Source: JASGCP01 sp965263285 (lineage in GTDB: Bacteria > Bacteroidota > Bacteroidia > Chitinophagales > Chitinophagaceae). From it: a stretch of 38,311 bases of DNA. Below are positions 23,652 through 31,355 of this stretch, piece by piece. The stretch is from contig CBDHHD010000006.1 of NCBI GenBank assembly GCA_965263285.1, positions 1 through 38,311 of the forward strand, written 5' to 3'. The notes beneath the pieces are model-generated. The model did not search any database. It was not told the DNA's origin and was given only the letters and a program-made list of their open reading frames with translations. Position 1 is the stretch's first letter. The number at the start of each line of letters is the position of its first letter. The position numbers and the translations under genes were made by a program.

Positions 23652-24165
23652 TAAGATACTACAGGACGAAGGCTCTGAGTATACTAACGATCCTCTTGAC
23701 TCTGGAGGTGCCACTAAGTATGGTATAACTTTAAAAGATTATAGGCAATACCATAGCGATGCAACAGAAGAAGACATCAAAAACCTATCGCAACAAGAAG
23801 CTGAAGGTATATATGTAGACGAGTACATTAATAAAACAAATTACATACAGATTAAGAATGATTTTATTAGGTACTCTCTTATAGACTTCGCAGTCAATAG
23901 CGGTGTGTCAAGAGCAAACAAAGAAATGCAAAAAATACTTAACGATAAATATAATTGCAACATAAGTATAGATGGGATAAGTGGGAGCAAAACAATAATA
24001 GCAATTAACGAGAATGCAGGTATAAGTTTGTTTTTTGACATTAATTTTAGAAGAATTAATTTTTTAATTAATTTTGTAAAAAATAACCCCTCGCAAATGC
24101 GTTTTATGAGTGGATGGATGAACAGAGTTATGCGAATAATACAAAATAATGTAAATTATTTCTAA
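23629..24165 (+). CDS. Endolysin, glycoside hydrolase family 108-like
   Basis: 178 residues. The start ILQDEGSEYTNDPLDSGGAT followed by KYGIT is the family motif with catalytic Glu14 and conserved Gly-Gly. A second conserved region is SLIDFAVNSGVSRANKEMQ, and the C-terminal domain (about 110-178) resembles the peptidoglycan-binding end (GISGSKTIIAIN). It has no signal peptide, so release should need a holin. It cleaves peptidoglycan at lysis. It is separated from the holin/spanin-like genes, which lie on the other strand at 26806-28057. Confidence 0.85.
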   Translation: MTNKEIIDKILQDEGSEYTNDPLDSGGATKYGITLKDYRQYHSDATEEDIKNLSQQEAEGIYVDEYINKTNYIQIKNDFIRYSLIDFAVNSGVSRANKEMQKILNDKYNCNISIDGISGSKTIIAINENAGISLFFDINFRRINFLINFVKNNPSQMRFMSGWMNRVMRIIQNNVNYF

Positions 24166-24644
24166 TGAACGATCGTATATTATGCGATATAGATGGCACC
24201 ATCTGTGGACTAAAAGAGTATTTTGAGCAAAGGAAAAATAAGAAGTTACCTACCTATAAGATGGATGTTGATAATAACCCTTTTGAGTGTATGTTGGAAG
24301 ATTGGGAGTATTTACCTTATACGGACTTCTTACCTAAGCTAATTAAGTCAATGAAGCAAAATGAAATCTTAGAAGTTGACTTCGTTACTGCACGAAATAA
24401 GGAATTGCTAATACCTACTAATTCTTGGCTACGAGCAGTAACAGATGAAGTATGTAAAAATGTAGGTTACCGAATTGTTTTTAATATTTGTCTTTGGGAT
24501 AATTATGAAAGAATAAATAAGTCTGTTGATTACGAGATATTAATTGATGATAACCCTCATGTAATAAAAAATTATAAGCTTAAACATGGCGATAAAAAGA
24601 AAATTATTTATGTTTCATATAAAAATATTTTTTACTTAAAATAA
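24165..24644 (+). CDS. HAD-superfamily phosphatase
   Basis: 159 residues. HAD motifs: DIDGT with Asp8 and Asp10, VDFVTARN (motif II Thr), and YEILIDDNP (motif IV acid pair). No kinase domain accompanies it, so polynucleotide 3'-phosphatase is possible but not shown; nucleotide or lipid substrates are equally possible. Small cap region between motifs I and II (about 15-60). Start overlaps the endolysin stop. Confidence 0.75.
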   Translation: MNDRILCDIDGTICGLKEYFEQRKNKKLPTYKMDVDNNPFECMLEDWEYLPYTDFLPKLIKSMKQNEILEVDFVTARNKELLIPTNSWLRAVTDEVCKNVGYRIVFNICLWDNYERINKSVDYEILIDDNPHVIKNYKLKHGDKKKIIYVSYKNIFYLK

Positions 24645-24652
24645 TAAATACA

Positions 24653-25165
24653 ATGTATAACTACAAATTATATCGAATTAAATGTTGTTTACAACAAATT
24701 GAAATAAACATTACTAATAACGCACATTCTTATTATGATTTAGGTATATTAAAATACGAATTAGGAAAATATTTTGAAGCTTACATGTTATTTAAAATGG
24801 CAGTAGAATTAGATAAAAATTCATCTATGTTTTATAAAAAATTTATAATTTCAGAATATAAAATTTATGGAGACTTGGGAAGTCCTGATTTTGAATTATA
24901 TAAATCTAACAAAAAATATAATAATTTTGATGATGATTACAATAAAGCACTTGAAAAATTTCAATTAAAAGAAAGCGATGATTATCGTTTTAAATTTTTA
25001 ATAGAGTTAGCAAGAGAAAGTACATTTTTTTATTACGAGGTAGCAAATGCAAAAGCAATGTATGGAGACCATGCTTGTGCAATTTTATGCACTGAAAAAC
25101 TAATATCATTAATAGGTGTCGATTCTTATATCGCATACGACAAAGAAAGAAATAATTTAAAATAA
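24653..25165 (+). CDS. Degenerate TPR protein
   Basis: 170 residues. One clear TPR-like stretch (SYYDLGILKYELGKYFEAYM, then MAVELDKNSSMFYK) near residues 28-65, the rest diverged helices with a TPR-like ending (ELARESTFFYYEVANAKAMYGD and ILCTEKLISLIGV). Probably the most divergent of the five TPR genes. No other domain. It follows the HAD gene by 8 bases. Confidence 0.65.
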   Translation: MYNYKLYRIKCCLQQIEINITNNAHSYYDLGILKYELGKYFEAYMLFKMAVELDKNSSMFYKKFIISEYKIYGDLGSPDFELYKSNKKYNNFDDDYNKALEKFQLKESDDYRFKFLIELARESTFFYYEVANAKAMYGDHACAILCTEKLISLIGVDSYIAYDKERNNLK

Positions 25166-25170
25166 ACTTT

Positions 25171-25989
25171 ATGCAATTTTTTACATATTACGGAGGTAAG
25201 CAAAATTTATTAAAGCATATAATCCCTTTAATACCGAGTCATTCTATTTATGTAGAGGCTTTCTTCGGTGCTGGTAGTATATTTTTTAATAAGAAAGAAG
25301 TACATAAAGAAGTAATAAACGATTCTAATGATTTATTAATTAATTTTTATCAAGTTGCAAAGTCAAATGGTTCTGAATTACAAAAATATATAGATGAAAG
25401 ATTATTGACAAGTGAGACATTCTATAAAAAGTCTATACAAATAATAAAAGAAAATTGTAATTATAGCGAAATTGAAAAAGCATGGGGAATTTGGTACAAT
25501 TATAACTTTTCTTTTTGTTCTATGTTATTAGGTAGTTTTGGACATAGTAACAAAAAAAGACTTATTCTATCAATAACAAATAAATTCAAACATTTTTCTG
25601 TTCTTTGTAACAGGCTAAAATATGTAGAAATTTTTTGTAGAAATGCTAATGATATAATAAAAATTAAAGATGTAAGAGGTTGTTTTATTTATGTAGACCC
25701 ACCTTATTTTAATAGCGATATAGATAGATATCATTGCGATTATGATGAAAACGAATTTATAGAATTATTAGAAATTTTAAGTAATTTAAAATATTCTAAG
25801 TTTATGCTTTCAAGTTATCCGAGCGACATTTTAGAAAAATATACAAAAGAAAACAATTGGGTAAAAAAAGAAATAATACAAACAGTTAGCGTTAATAATG
25901 ATAAGGATAATTTAAAACAAAAAGTGGAAGTAATAACGATGAATTACGGTAACGATAATATAAAAGAACAGTTAAGCATAATCATATGA
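25171..25989 (+). CDS. N6-adenine DNA methyltransferase, Dam family
   Basis: 272 residues. Motif I-like F-x-x-YYGGK (4-10) with FFGAGSIFFNKK (31-42) for SAM binding, catalytic DPPYF (176-180), and a mid-protein target recognition region (about 60-150). Family usually methylates adenine, for example in GATC. As a solitary methylase in a phage it may protect genome DNA from host restriction or control timing. No partner restriction enzyme seen. Confidence 0.88.
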   Translation: MQFFTYYGGKQNLLKHIIPLIPSHSIYVEAFFGAGSIFFNKKEVHKEVINDSNDLLINFYQVAKSNGSELQKYIDERLLTSETFYKKSIQIIKENCNYSEIEKAWGIWYNYNFSFCSMLLGSFGHSNKKRLILSITNKFKHFSVLCNRLKYVEIFCRNANDIIKIKDVRGCFIYVDPPYFNSDIDRYHCDYDENEFIELLEILSNLKYSKFMLSSYPSDILEKYTKENNWVKKEIIQTVSVNNDKDNLKQKVEVITMNYGNDNIKEQLSIII

Positions 25990-26120
25990 GTACCGAAGCA
26001 CAAAAAAGGAGGCGTAAAAAATATTACGAAAAGAATAAAGAGCGTTTTTTGATGTACCAGAGGGAATACGATAGGAACATCGGTAAAATAAATAAATATA
26101 GAAAATCACTTAAATATTAA
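25986..26120 (+). CDS. Small basic protein
   Basis: 44 residues; start overlaps the methylase stop (ATGA). Sequence MSTEAQKRRRKKYYEKNKER continues with FLMYQREYDRN; all helix-forming and strongly basic. The KKYYEKNKER pattern appears in many small phage proteins, often next to nucleases. DNA or RNA contact is plausible, nothing more can be said. Ends 5 bases before the next start. Confidence 0.6.
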   Translation: MSTEAQKRRRKKYYEKNKERFLMYQREYDRNIGKINKYRKSLKY

Positions 26121-26125
26121 ATAAA

Positions 26126-26353
26126 ATGTATATAATTAATATTAATTACGCAATATCTTATTACAAAAAGGGACTTGAAAAATATTATTTACACGACTAT
26201 TACGGTGCTATTGCAGACCTTAACAAAGCAATAGAATTAAATACTAATTACGCAGAAGCTTATTATAATAGAGGAAAGGCAAAAAAAAGATTAGGGGATA
26301 TGGACGGATATGTTAATGACTTTGAAATGTATGAAAAATTAAAAAATAAATAA
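26126..26353 (+). CDS. Short TPR protein
   Basis: 75 residues, two TPRs (ISYYKKGLEKYYLHDYYGAI; AIELNTNYAEAYYNRGKAKK) and the C-terminal cap RLGDMDGYVNDFEMYEKLK shared with genes 20481 and 22727. Its DNA is very like repeats in gene 18881. A single-unit spin-off of the TPR family. Confidence 0.8.
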   Translation: MYIININYAISYYKKGLEKYYLHDYYGAIADLNKAIELNTNYAEAYYNRGKAKKRLGDMDGYVNDFEMYEKLKNK

Positions 26354-26354
26354 A

Positions 26355-26555
26355 ATGAAAGTAAAAGAATTAATAGAAAAATTAAATGAATTTCCAAAAG
26401 AAATGCTTGTCTTAGTTCATGATCATCATGGTATATTTGAAGAAGCTAAAAGTGTTTTTAGATTAGAAAAGGAATTTGTACAAGTAGAAGTTATAGATGG
26501 CAAATTTGTAGAAATTAAACACGATGAGTCTGTATTTATCTCTACTATAAAATAA
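26355..26555 (+). CDS. Small protein, MKV-EL family (copy 1)
   Basis: 66 residues. Starts MKVKELIEKLNEFPKEM and shows the pattern of a small alpha/beta phage protein; next gene 26582 is a paralogue. A conserved His-Asp-His-His stretch (VHDHHG) is present here and not in the paralogue. Unknown function. Confidence 0.65.
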   Translation: MKVKELIEKLNEFPKEMLVLVHDHHGIFEEAKSVFRLEKEFVQVEVIDGKFVEIKHDESVFISTIK

Positions 26556-26581
26556 TTTTTAACAATTAAAAAATAAATAAA

Positions 26582-26794
26582 ATGAAAGTACACGAGATGA
26601 TAGAAAAACTCAAAGAAATGCCACAGGATATGGAGGTGTACATACCTGACGATGAATGTTCTTATTTAGAAGCCGAGAGTGTTTCCGTATACAAATATGA
26701 TGATACAAATGCATACTATGATACAAATGGGGAACTAGTAGAAACGCACAAAATAGTAGAATTTGTATTCATTTTTTGGTGCGACCCAAATTAA
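26582..26794 (+). CDS. Small protein, MKV-EL family (copy 2)
   Basis: 70 residues, starting MKVHEMIEKLKEMPQDMEV, 50 percent or so alike to the preceding gene over the first 25 residues. Acidic. Last gene of the plus-strand operon; only 11 bases separate it from the end of the convergent late operon. Confidence 0.65.
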   Translation: MKVHEMIEKLKEMPQDMEVYIPDDECSYLEAESVSVYKYDDTNAYYDTNGELVETHKIVEFVFIFWCDPN

Positions 26795-26805
26795 ATAAAT
26801 TATTT

Positions 26806-27204
26806 TTATCTTGCGAAGATACCTATAAGTAAACCTAATGCTACTCCTCCTAATGTGTATCCTATTATCCTAAAAGTGTTTTTTATTTTCTGCTTTTTCA
26901 TCATCCTTTTTTGTTGATTTATGATGGCTTCTTGGGTAACCAAATTAGTATTACAAGTAGCAATATCCAAACTGTCAAGATTATTAATGGTTTCATAGTT
27001 TTGTATTATTGTTTTATAATCGTTTATATTAGCTTTTAAGCTATCAATTTCGGCACTTTGTAGTGAATTAATAGATTTATACCTTTGAAGCAAAAAGAAG
27101 TCAATTATAGCGTTTCTTTCAGCATTTAATCTTATGCTATCTATCTTAACTTGTGAGTAGGATACAAAAGACAAAAACAACAATGGTATAAAAATTAATT
27201 TCAT
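26806..27204 (-). CDS. Lysis-associated membrane protein, spanin-like
   Basis: 132 residues. Signal peptide MKLIFIPLLFLSFVSYS with probable cleavage before QVKID, a long coiled-coil middle (about 25-100), then a C-terminal membrane helix (GYTLGGVALGLLIGIFAR). No lipobox Cys, so not a lipoprotein. The layout resembles a single-protein spanin or an o-spanin analogue; function in outer-membrane disruption is inferred. It overlaps the next upstream gene by 4 bases and is the last late gene. Confidence 0.5.
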   Translation of the reverse strand: MKLIFIPLLFLSFVSYSQVKIDSIRLNAERNAIIDFFLLQRYKSINSLQSAEIDSLKANINDYKTIIQNYETINNLDSLDIATCNTNLVTQEAIINQQKRMMKKQKIKNTFRIIGYTLGGVALGLLIGIFAR

Positions 27205-27497
27205 CTGTTAAATATTTTTATAAATGTGCTATCTATGTTGTCGGGTACTATTATACTACTACCTTCTAAATATCTTATTTTCCTTTCTAATTCAATAATG
27301 CTTTTATCTCTAACCGATACTATTCTATAAATAGTATCTATGCGTTTCTCAATTATCCTTATTGTGTCTCTTATCACCTTTGTATTGTTTTTAATCAGTG
27401 GCGGAGTGAATTCTATCTTCCCATCCTTGTAACTTAAAGACACTATACCATAAGCTATAAGAAGAACAATTGTTATTATGATAATTAGCTTTGTCAT
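27201..27497 (-). CDS. i-spanin-like membrane protein
   Basis: 98 residues. N-terminal membrane helix (LIIIITIVLLIAYGIVSL, residues 4-21) followed by a periplasmic coiled coil (NNTKVIRDTIRIIEKRIDTI then VRDKSIIELERKIRYLEG). This matches the N-in, C-out topology of inner-membrane spanins (Rz). Followed by a candidate partner. Not recognised at family level. Confidence 0.55.
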   Translation of the reverse strand: MTKLIIIITIVLLIAYGIVSLSYKDGKIEFTPPLIKNNTKVIRDTIRIIEKRIDTIYRIVSVRDKSIIELERKIRYLEGSSIIVPDNIDSTFIKIFNR

Positions 27498-27522
27498 ATT
27501 GTAAAAATAATTAAATTATTTC

Positions 27523-27547
27523 AGTATGTAAGCTTTTCTTACATACT
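27523..27547. other. Perfect hairpin after the holin gene
   Basis: AGTATGTAAG, loop CTTTT, CTTACATACT: 10-bp stem, 5-nt loop. Lies between the stop at 27550 and the spanin ATG at 27497. No T-tract follows on minus, so an RNA structure (processing site or attenuator) is likelier than a terminator. Confidence 0.7.
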
Positions 27548-27549
27548 TA

Positions 27550-27789
27550 TTATTCATTTTTTCCAAATTTAGCTATACCAAATAAAGCACCTGCAAAACT
27601 TATTAAAGCTATTGATATACTTTCTTGCGTTTGTATTTTAAACCACTGCATCAATATGATGTTTATGATGATTATAATAGAAAGTATATGAGGTAGAGAC
27701 ACCTCTTTCTCACTATTACTAAAGAGATTTTTTATAAACTGTTTCATAAATTCTATCGTTTGTTCTATAATAGTCAAGGTATTGTCCAC
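27550..27789 (-). CDS. Holin candidate
   Basis: 79 residues with two hydrophobic helices, LPHILSIIIIINIILMQWF (32-50) and SIALISFAGALFGIAKF (58-74), and an amphipathic charged N-terminus. Class II holin-like. Met15 (27747) is a possible second start, as in dual-start holins. Overlaps the preceding gene by 71 bases. Position with spanin-like genes supports the call. Confidence 0.6.
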   Translation of the reverse strand: MDNTLTIIEQTIEFMKQFIKNLFSNSEKEVSLPHILSIIIIINIILMQWFKIQTQESISIALISFAGALFGIAKFGKNE

Positions 27790-28057
27790 GCTGAAAAAAA
27801 AGAAATTTTACTTTATCAAACTCGCCATGCATAGTATTAATGTTACTATCTATCTCGTGGAAATGATCAATAACATTAGATTGAAATTGATTTATTTTAT
27901 TATCTTGTATTACATCACGCATATCGTTGCTATTTCTCATATTATCAACAGATTTTTTTAAATCTTTTATGGTATTATAACTAATACTTACTGTTGCACT
28001 TATAAAAGTAATAACAAGACCAATAATTACATTTTTTATTTCTTTTCTTATATCCAT
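27719..28057 (-). CDS. Membrane-anchored coiled-coil protein, possible antiholin
   Basis: 112 residues. One N-terminal membrane helix (VIIGLVITFISATVSISYN, 10-28) followed by a soluble helical domain rich in Asn and Asp (MRNSNDMRDVIQDNKINQFQ). Located between the tail fibre and holin candidate. It could modulate the holin or be the i-spanin; not resolvable from sequence. Confidence 0.5.
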   Translation of the reverse strand: MDIRKEIKNVIIGLVITFISATVSISYNTIKDLKKSVDNMRNSNDMRDVIQDNKINQFQSNVIDHFHEIDSNINTMHGEFDKVKFLFFQRGQYLDYYRTNDRIYETVYKKSL

Positions 28058-28063
28058 AATTAT

Positions 28064-31000
28064 TTAATTTATACCTGAAATAGTTATTTTAGCACTAAAA
28101 GGAAACTCGTTACCAGCAGTTAGTCCACTGGGTGAAAACGAGTTTCGGTAATATATAGCAAATTTATTATTCGTGTCTGTTGTTGTAGGACTCACTGGGA
28201 AGGTGTGAACTATTGAAAATTGTTGATTTTGCAAATTTGTTGCAAAATAACTATTCACCTGTTTTATTTTATTAGTCCCAGCAGTTGAGCCATAAGATAT
28301 ATAAAGATTTGGTGCTGAAGCAGTTGAAGTAGCAGTAAGAGTAACAACAACATCAACAGTAACAAGAGAGGCTATATTACCTGTGTAGGTAAAAATACCA
28401 TTTGAATATGTAAATGGTGCTGTACCTAAGTCAACCAATCCTGTGCCACCAGCATCTAAATTTAATATCAAATTACTAAAAATAGTATATGAAATATCTG
28501 TTGTTTTTGAATAGTTTTTGCAATACTCTGCTCTACTTACGAAATTATTACTTATATCTGTTCCTAAGAATGTAGTTAACGCATTAGGATTGTTGTTGAT
28601 TATTTGTCCCGATGTATCAGTGCCAAGTACTTTAACACTTCTAACTAAAGGACTTGACATTGTAACCCTTGAAGCAGAGAAAGTACCTGTGAGAGATATG
28701 TTTTCATCAAGGGATAAGATTACTTGATTATTGACTGTATTTTTTGTTATACCTGCTCCTGTATCTAATCCGCCATTAACAATATTGTAAGCATCGGTAT
28801 TGCCTGATTGTATCCAAGTGATAGCAGTAGTTCCTATTGTACCAGTAGTGCCTGTTGTACAGAAATAAGTATCACCTGCGTTGTCGCCTAAGTTAGCAGT
28901 AACGAGAGCTGAGCTTAACAATGCTATTGTGTTAGCATCACTTGTTCGTATCCATCCACTTACATTTGGATTATATATACCATTAGTTGCTTGGTTAGTT
29001 TGTCCTGTTACTACTACCCTGCTTGTAGCTGTTAAAACAACACCTTGAATAGTTTGTAACCCTGTTAAGTTGATATTAGTAGTGGTTATGATATCACACA
29101 GTTGCTTAACTAAAACACCACCACCAGTTACAGTAGCAGTACCATCTGGCTGAATATTAATTCCACTTCCTATCTTAATACCTCCTAATACAGAGCTTGA
29201 TGCTATAGGTAAAGCAGAAGGAGTCCCTGCTATTATGTTACCGTTTGCATCGGTACCAAGAACTGCTGTTGATACGAGATTAGATAATTTTAAAAATGAA
29301 CTTGCACCGCTTATAGTAAGAGAATTTAATACAAAATCACTTGATAATCTTACAGCCCCATTGCTTACTAATAAGTTGCCATTACTAAAAGAAAAACTCG
29401 CAATACCTTGAACTGAACTTGTAGCAATAGGTAAAGTCCCTGTTATCACATTTCCGTTTGCATCGGTACCAAGAACAGATGCGGATGTTATACCCGAAAG
29501 TCTAAGGAAAGAACCTACTCCACTTATTATTAGAGATAATAGATTAAAAGCATTTGCTAAACTAACCGAACCAGCATTTATTAATAAATTACCGTTACTT
29601 GAAGTAAAATTAGCAATACCTTGTACAGATGTTGTAGCAATAGGTAAAGGATTGCTAATAACTTGTCCATTGTTATTGAAATATAAATAATTATTTGTTA
29701 TTGAATTGTTATATTCTCCAAAAGAGCCAAACATATTATTGATAACAGTAGCCCCAGTGAAAGTAATTACGCTGTTTGTTGCCGTACCTCCGAGAGCTAA
29801 AAGAGTAGTTACAGATTGATTGTATACATTAGTTGCATTGTCAAGAACTGCTACGATAGTAGCATCAGTCCCTATCTTAGTATAAGATAATATATTTATT
29901 TGCCATGTTAAGTTTCCAGTGGTTGTATATTGAATTGTTTGGTTTGCGTAATAACGAGTAATAAAATATGCATCTTGCAAACCTGTTACATTAGCAAGTG
30001 TAATGGTTATTAAACCTTTGTTTATGTAATACAATACTGTTGTTGCATTAGCAGAAGTATTAGTACCAAGATTATTATCAACTGCGAAATTAGAGTTAAA
30101 GTCAATTCCCTTTATTCCTGTAAATGAGATATTTCTAATCAAATTAAAACACAAGTTTTCAATCAAATCGGTAACCGATTGATTTGCCGAGTATGTACCT
30201 GCGACATTATTTTGCAAATTCATATCAACGGGTATACCTCCTGCGTTCCTATTGTATTGTATGTATATATTACCATCTGTTGAAGTAGGTGCCGAAGCTG
30301 TGCCACTGCTCCATTGTGGTTTATTTTTAATAAATGATGCTTGAGCAGTGTCTATGATTGAGTAATCAGATTGAACTTGTGTACCACTTCCTCCGCCACC
30401 TACACCATTAAGATTAATACTCAATGTAAAAAGTCCTTTGCTAAAGCTATTGTAATTAGTAGGTTTTTCTACTGCTGTAATAACTGCTTCTGCAACATTA
30501 TTGTAGATAGTCAAATACGCTAAAAATTCTGTTGTACTACCTGTATAGCCATTTGTTGCGGATAATGAAGCCATATACCATTCTCCCCCGCTTATATTTA
30601 TATCGTATTTATTTGTTTGTCCGGCTACTGGTGTGCAGGTAATAATAGGAGCAGTAAGTAATAAACTATCATTATCGTTTCCTGTTGTTAACTCAAAGGG
30701 ATTCCACGCATTACCGTTTGCTACAGGACTTAAAGTGCTAACTCCAACAGATTTAGGACAAATAGTAAATTCCGTAGTCCAATCAGTGCCCGGATTAATA
30801 GTACATGTAACTCTTACGGTGCAGTTAATATTTTTTAGAGATGTGTAAGCATTGTATTTCTGTGCTATCAATGAAGTGGGAAACACCATTGAATCACCAT
30901 AGATAGTTCTAGTACCTGTACTGCGAATATATCTAGTTGTTCCTATATACCCACTACCTGCAAAATATGTAAAATCGTTTGTCATTGAATTTAAAGGTAT

Positions 31001-31354
31001 AGGTATACCCAAAATTGAATTGTCATCAGTTGCTATATAAGGACTACCTATAGGAAAATTATTGTCCCCTGGATCCACTGTTGCTACAACAGTACAATTA
31101 CCTGTTAAGTCTCCACCACCACCACCTCCACCTGTTATTTGTCGCCAAGTAGTAGGATTAAGAGCCGAACAATACCAAAGAGTAAATTCAGTTGTGTTAA
31201 TATAGTATCTACCAACGAAATCAACAACAGTAGTTTCATCAGGATTATTAGCACCTCTAAGAGCTAAAGCCTGTTGCATTTGTGGAGCATCAGTCAAATT
31301 CGTTGCTGGTAATAAACTTTGTAAATTTTGCGCTGGATTAAAAACTATTGCCAT
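28064..31354 (-). CDS. Long tail fibre protein with tandem repeats
   Basis: 1096 residues. N-terminus begins MAIVFNPAQNLQSLLPATNL, followed by a poly-Gly linker (TGGGGGGG, about residues 74-81), then a long beta-rich shaft of low complexity. Around 29210-29655 two copies of a 70-residue repeat (start LPIAT-S-VQGIA and end LGTDANGN) appear, followed by a partial third and further LGTD motifs. The C-terminal 180 residues are beta-rich and diverse, likely the receptor-binding tip. It is the largest protein and sits between the first fibre and the lysis genes. No chaperone domain seen. Confidence 0.75.
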   Translation of the reverse strand: MAIVFNPAQNLQSLLPATNLTDAPQMQQALALRGANNPDETTVVDFVGRYYINTTEFTLWYCSALNPTTWRQITGGGGGGGDLTGNCTVVATVDPGDNNFPIGSPYIATDDNSILGIPIPLNSMTNDFTYFAGSGYIGTTRYIRSTGTRTIYGDSMVFPTSLIAQKYNAYTSLKNINCTVRVTCTINPGTDWTTEFTICPKSVGVSTLSPVANGNAWNPFELTTGNDNDSLLLTAPIITCTPVAGQTNKYDINISGGEWYMASLSATNGYTGSTTEFLAYLTIYNNVAEAVITAVEKPTNYNSFSKGLFTLSINLNGVGGGGSGTQVQSDYSIIDTAQASFIKNKPQWSSGTASAPTSTDGNIYIQYNRNAGGIPVDMNLQNNVAGTYSANQSVTDLIENLCFNLIRNISFTGIKGIDFNSNFAVDNNLGTNTSANATTVLYYINKGLITITLANVTGLQDAYFITRYYANQTIQYTTTGNLTWQINILSYTKIGTDATIVAVLDNATNVYNQSVTTLLALGGTATNSVITFTGATVINNMFGSFGEYNNSITNNYLYFNNNGQVISNPLPIATTSVQGIANFTSSNGNLLINAGSVSLANAFNLLSLIISGVGSFLRLSGITSASVLGTDANGNVITGTLPIATSSVQGIASFSFSNGNLLVSNGAVRLSSDFVLNSLTISGASSFLKLSNLVSTAVLGTDANGNIIAGTPSALPIASSSVLGGIKIGSGINIQPDGTATVTGGGVLVKQLCDIITTTNINLTGLQTIQGVVLTATSRVVVTGQTNQATNGIYNPNVSGWIRTSDANTIALLSSALVTANLGDNAGDTYFCTTGTTGTIGTTAITWIQSGNTDAYNIVNGGLDTGAGITKNTVNNQVILSLDENISLTGTFSASRVTMSSPLVRSVKVLGTDTSGQIINNNPNALTTFLGTDISNNFVSRAEYCKNYSKTTDISYTIFSNLILNLDAGGTGLVDLGTAPFTYSNGIFTYTGNIASLVTVDVVVTLTATSTASAPNLYISYGSTAGTNKIKQVNSYFATNLQNQQFSIVHTFPVSPTTTDTNNKFAIYYRNSFSPSGLTAGNEFPFSAKITISGIN
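29210..29655 (-). repeat. Tandem 70-residue repeats in the fibre
   Basis: Two copies begin LPIAT-S-VQGIA and end SVLGTDANGN; the third begins LPIASSSVLGG but soon diverges. Repeat number could vary among relatives and set fibre length. Confidence 0.7.
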
Positions 31355-31355
31355 A

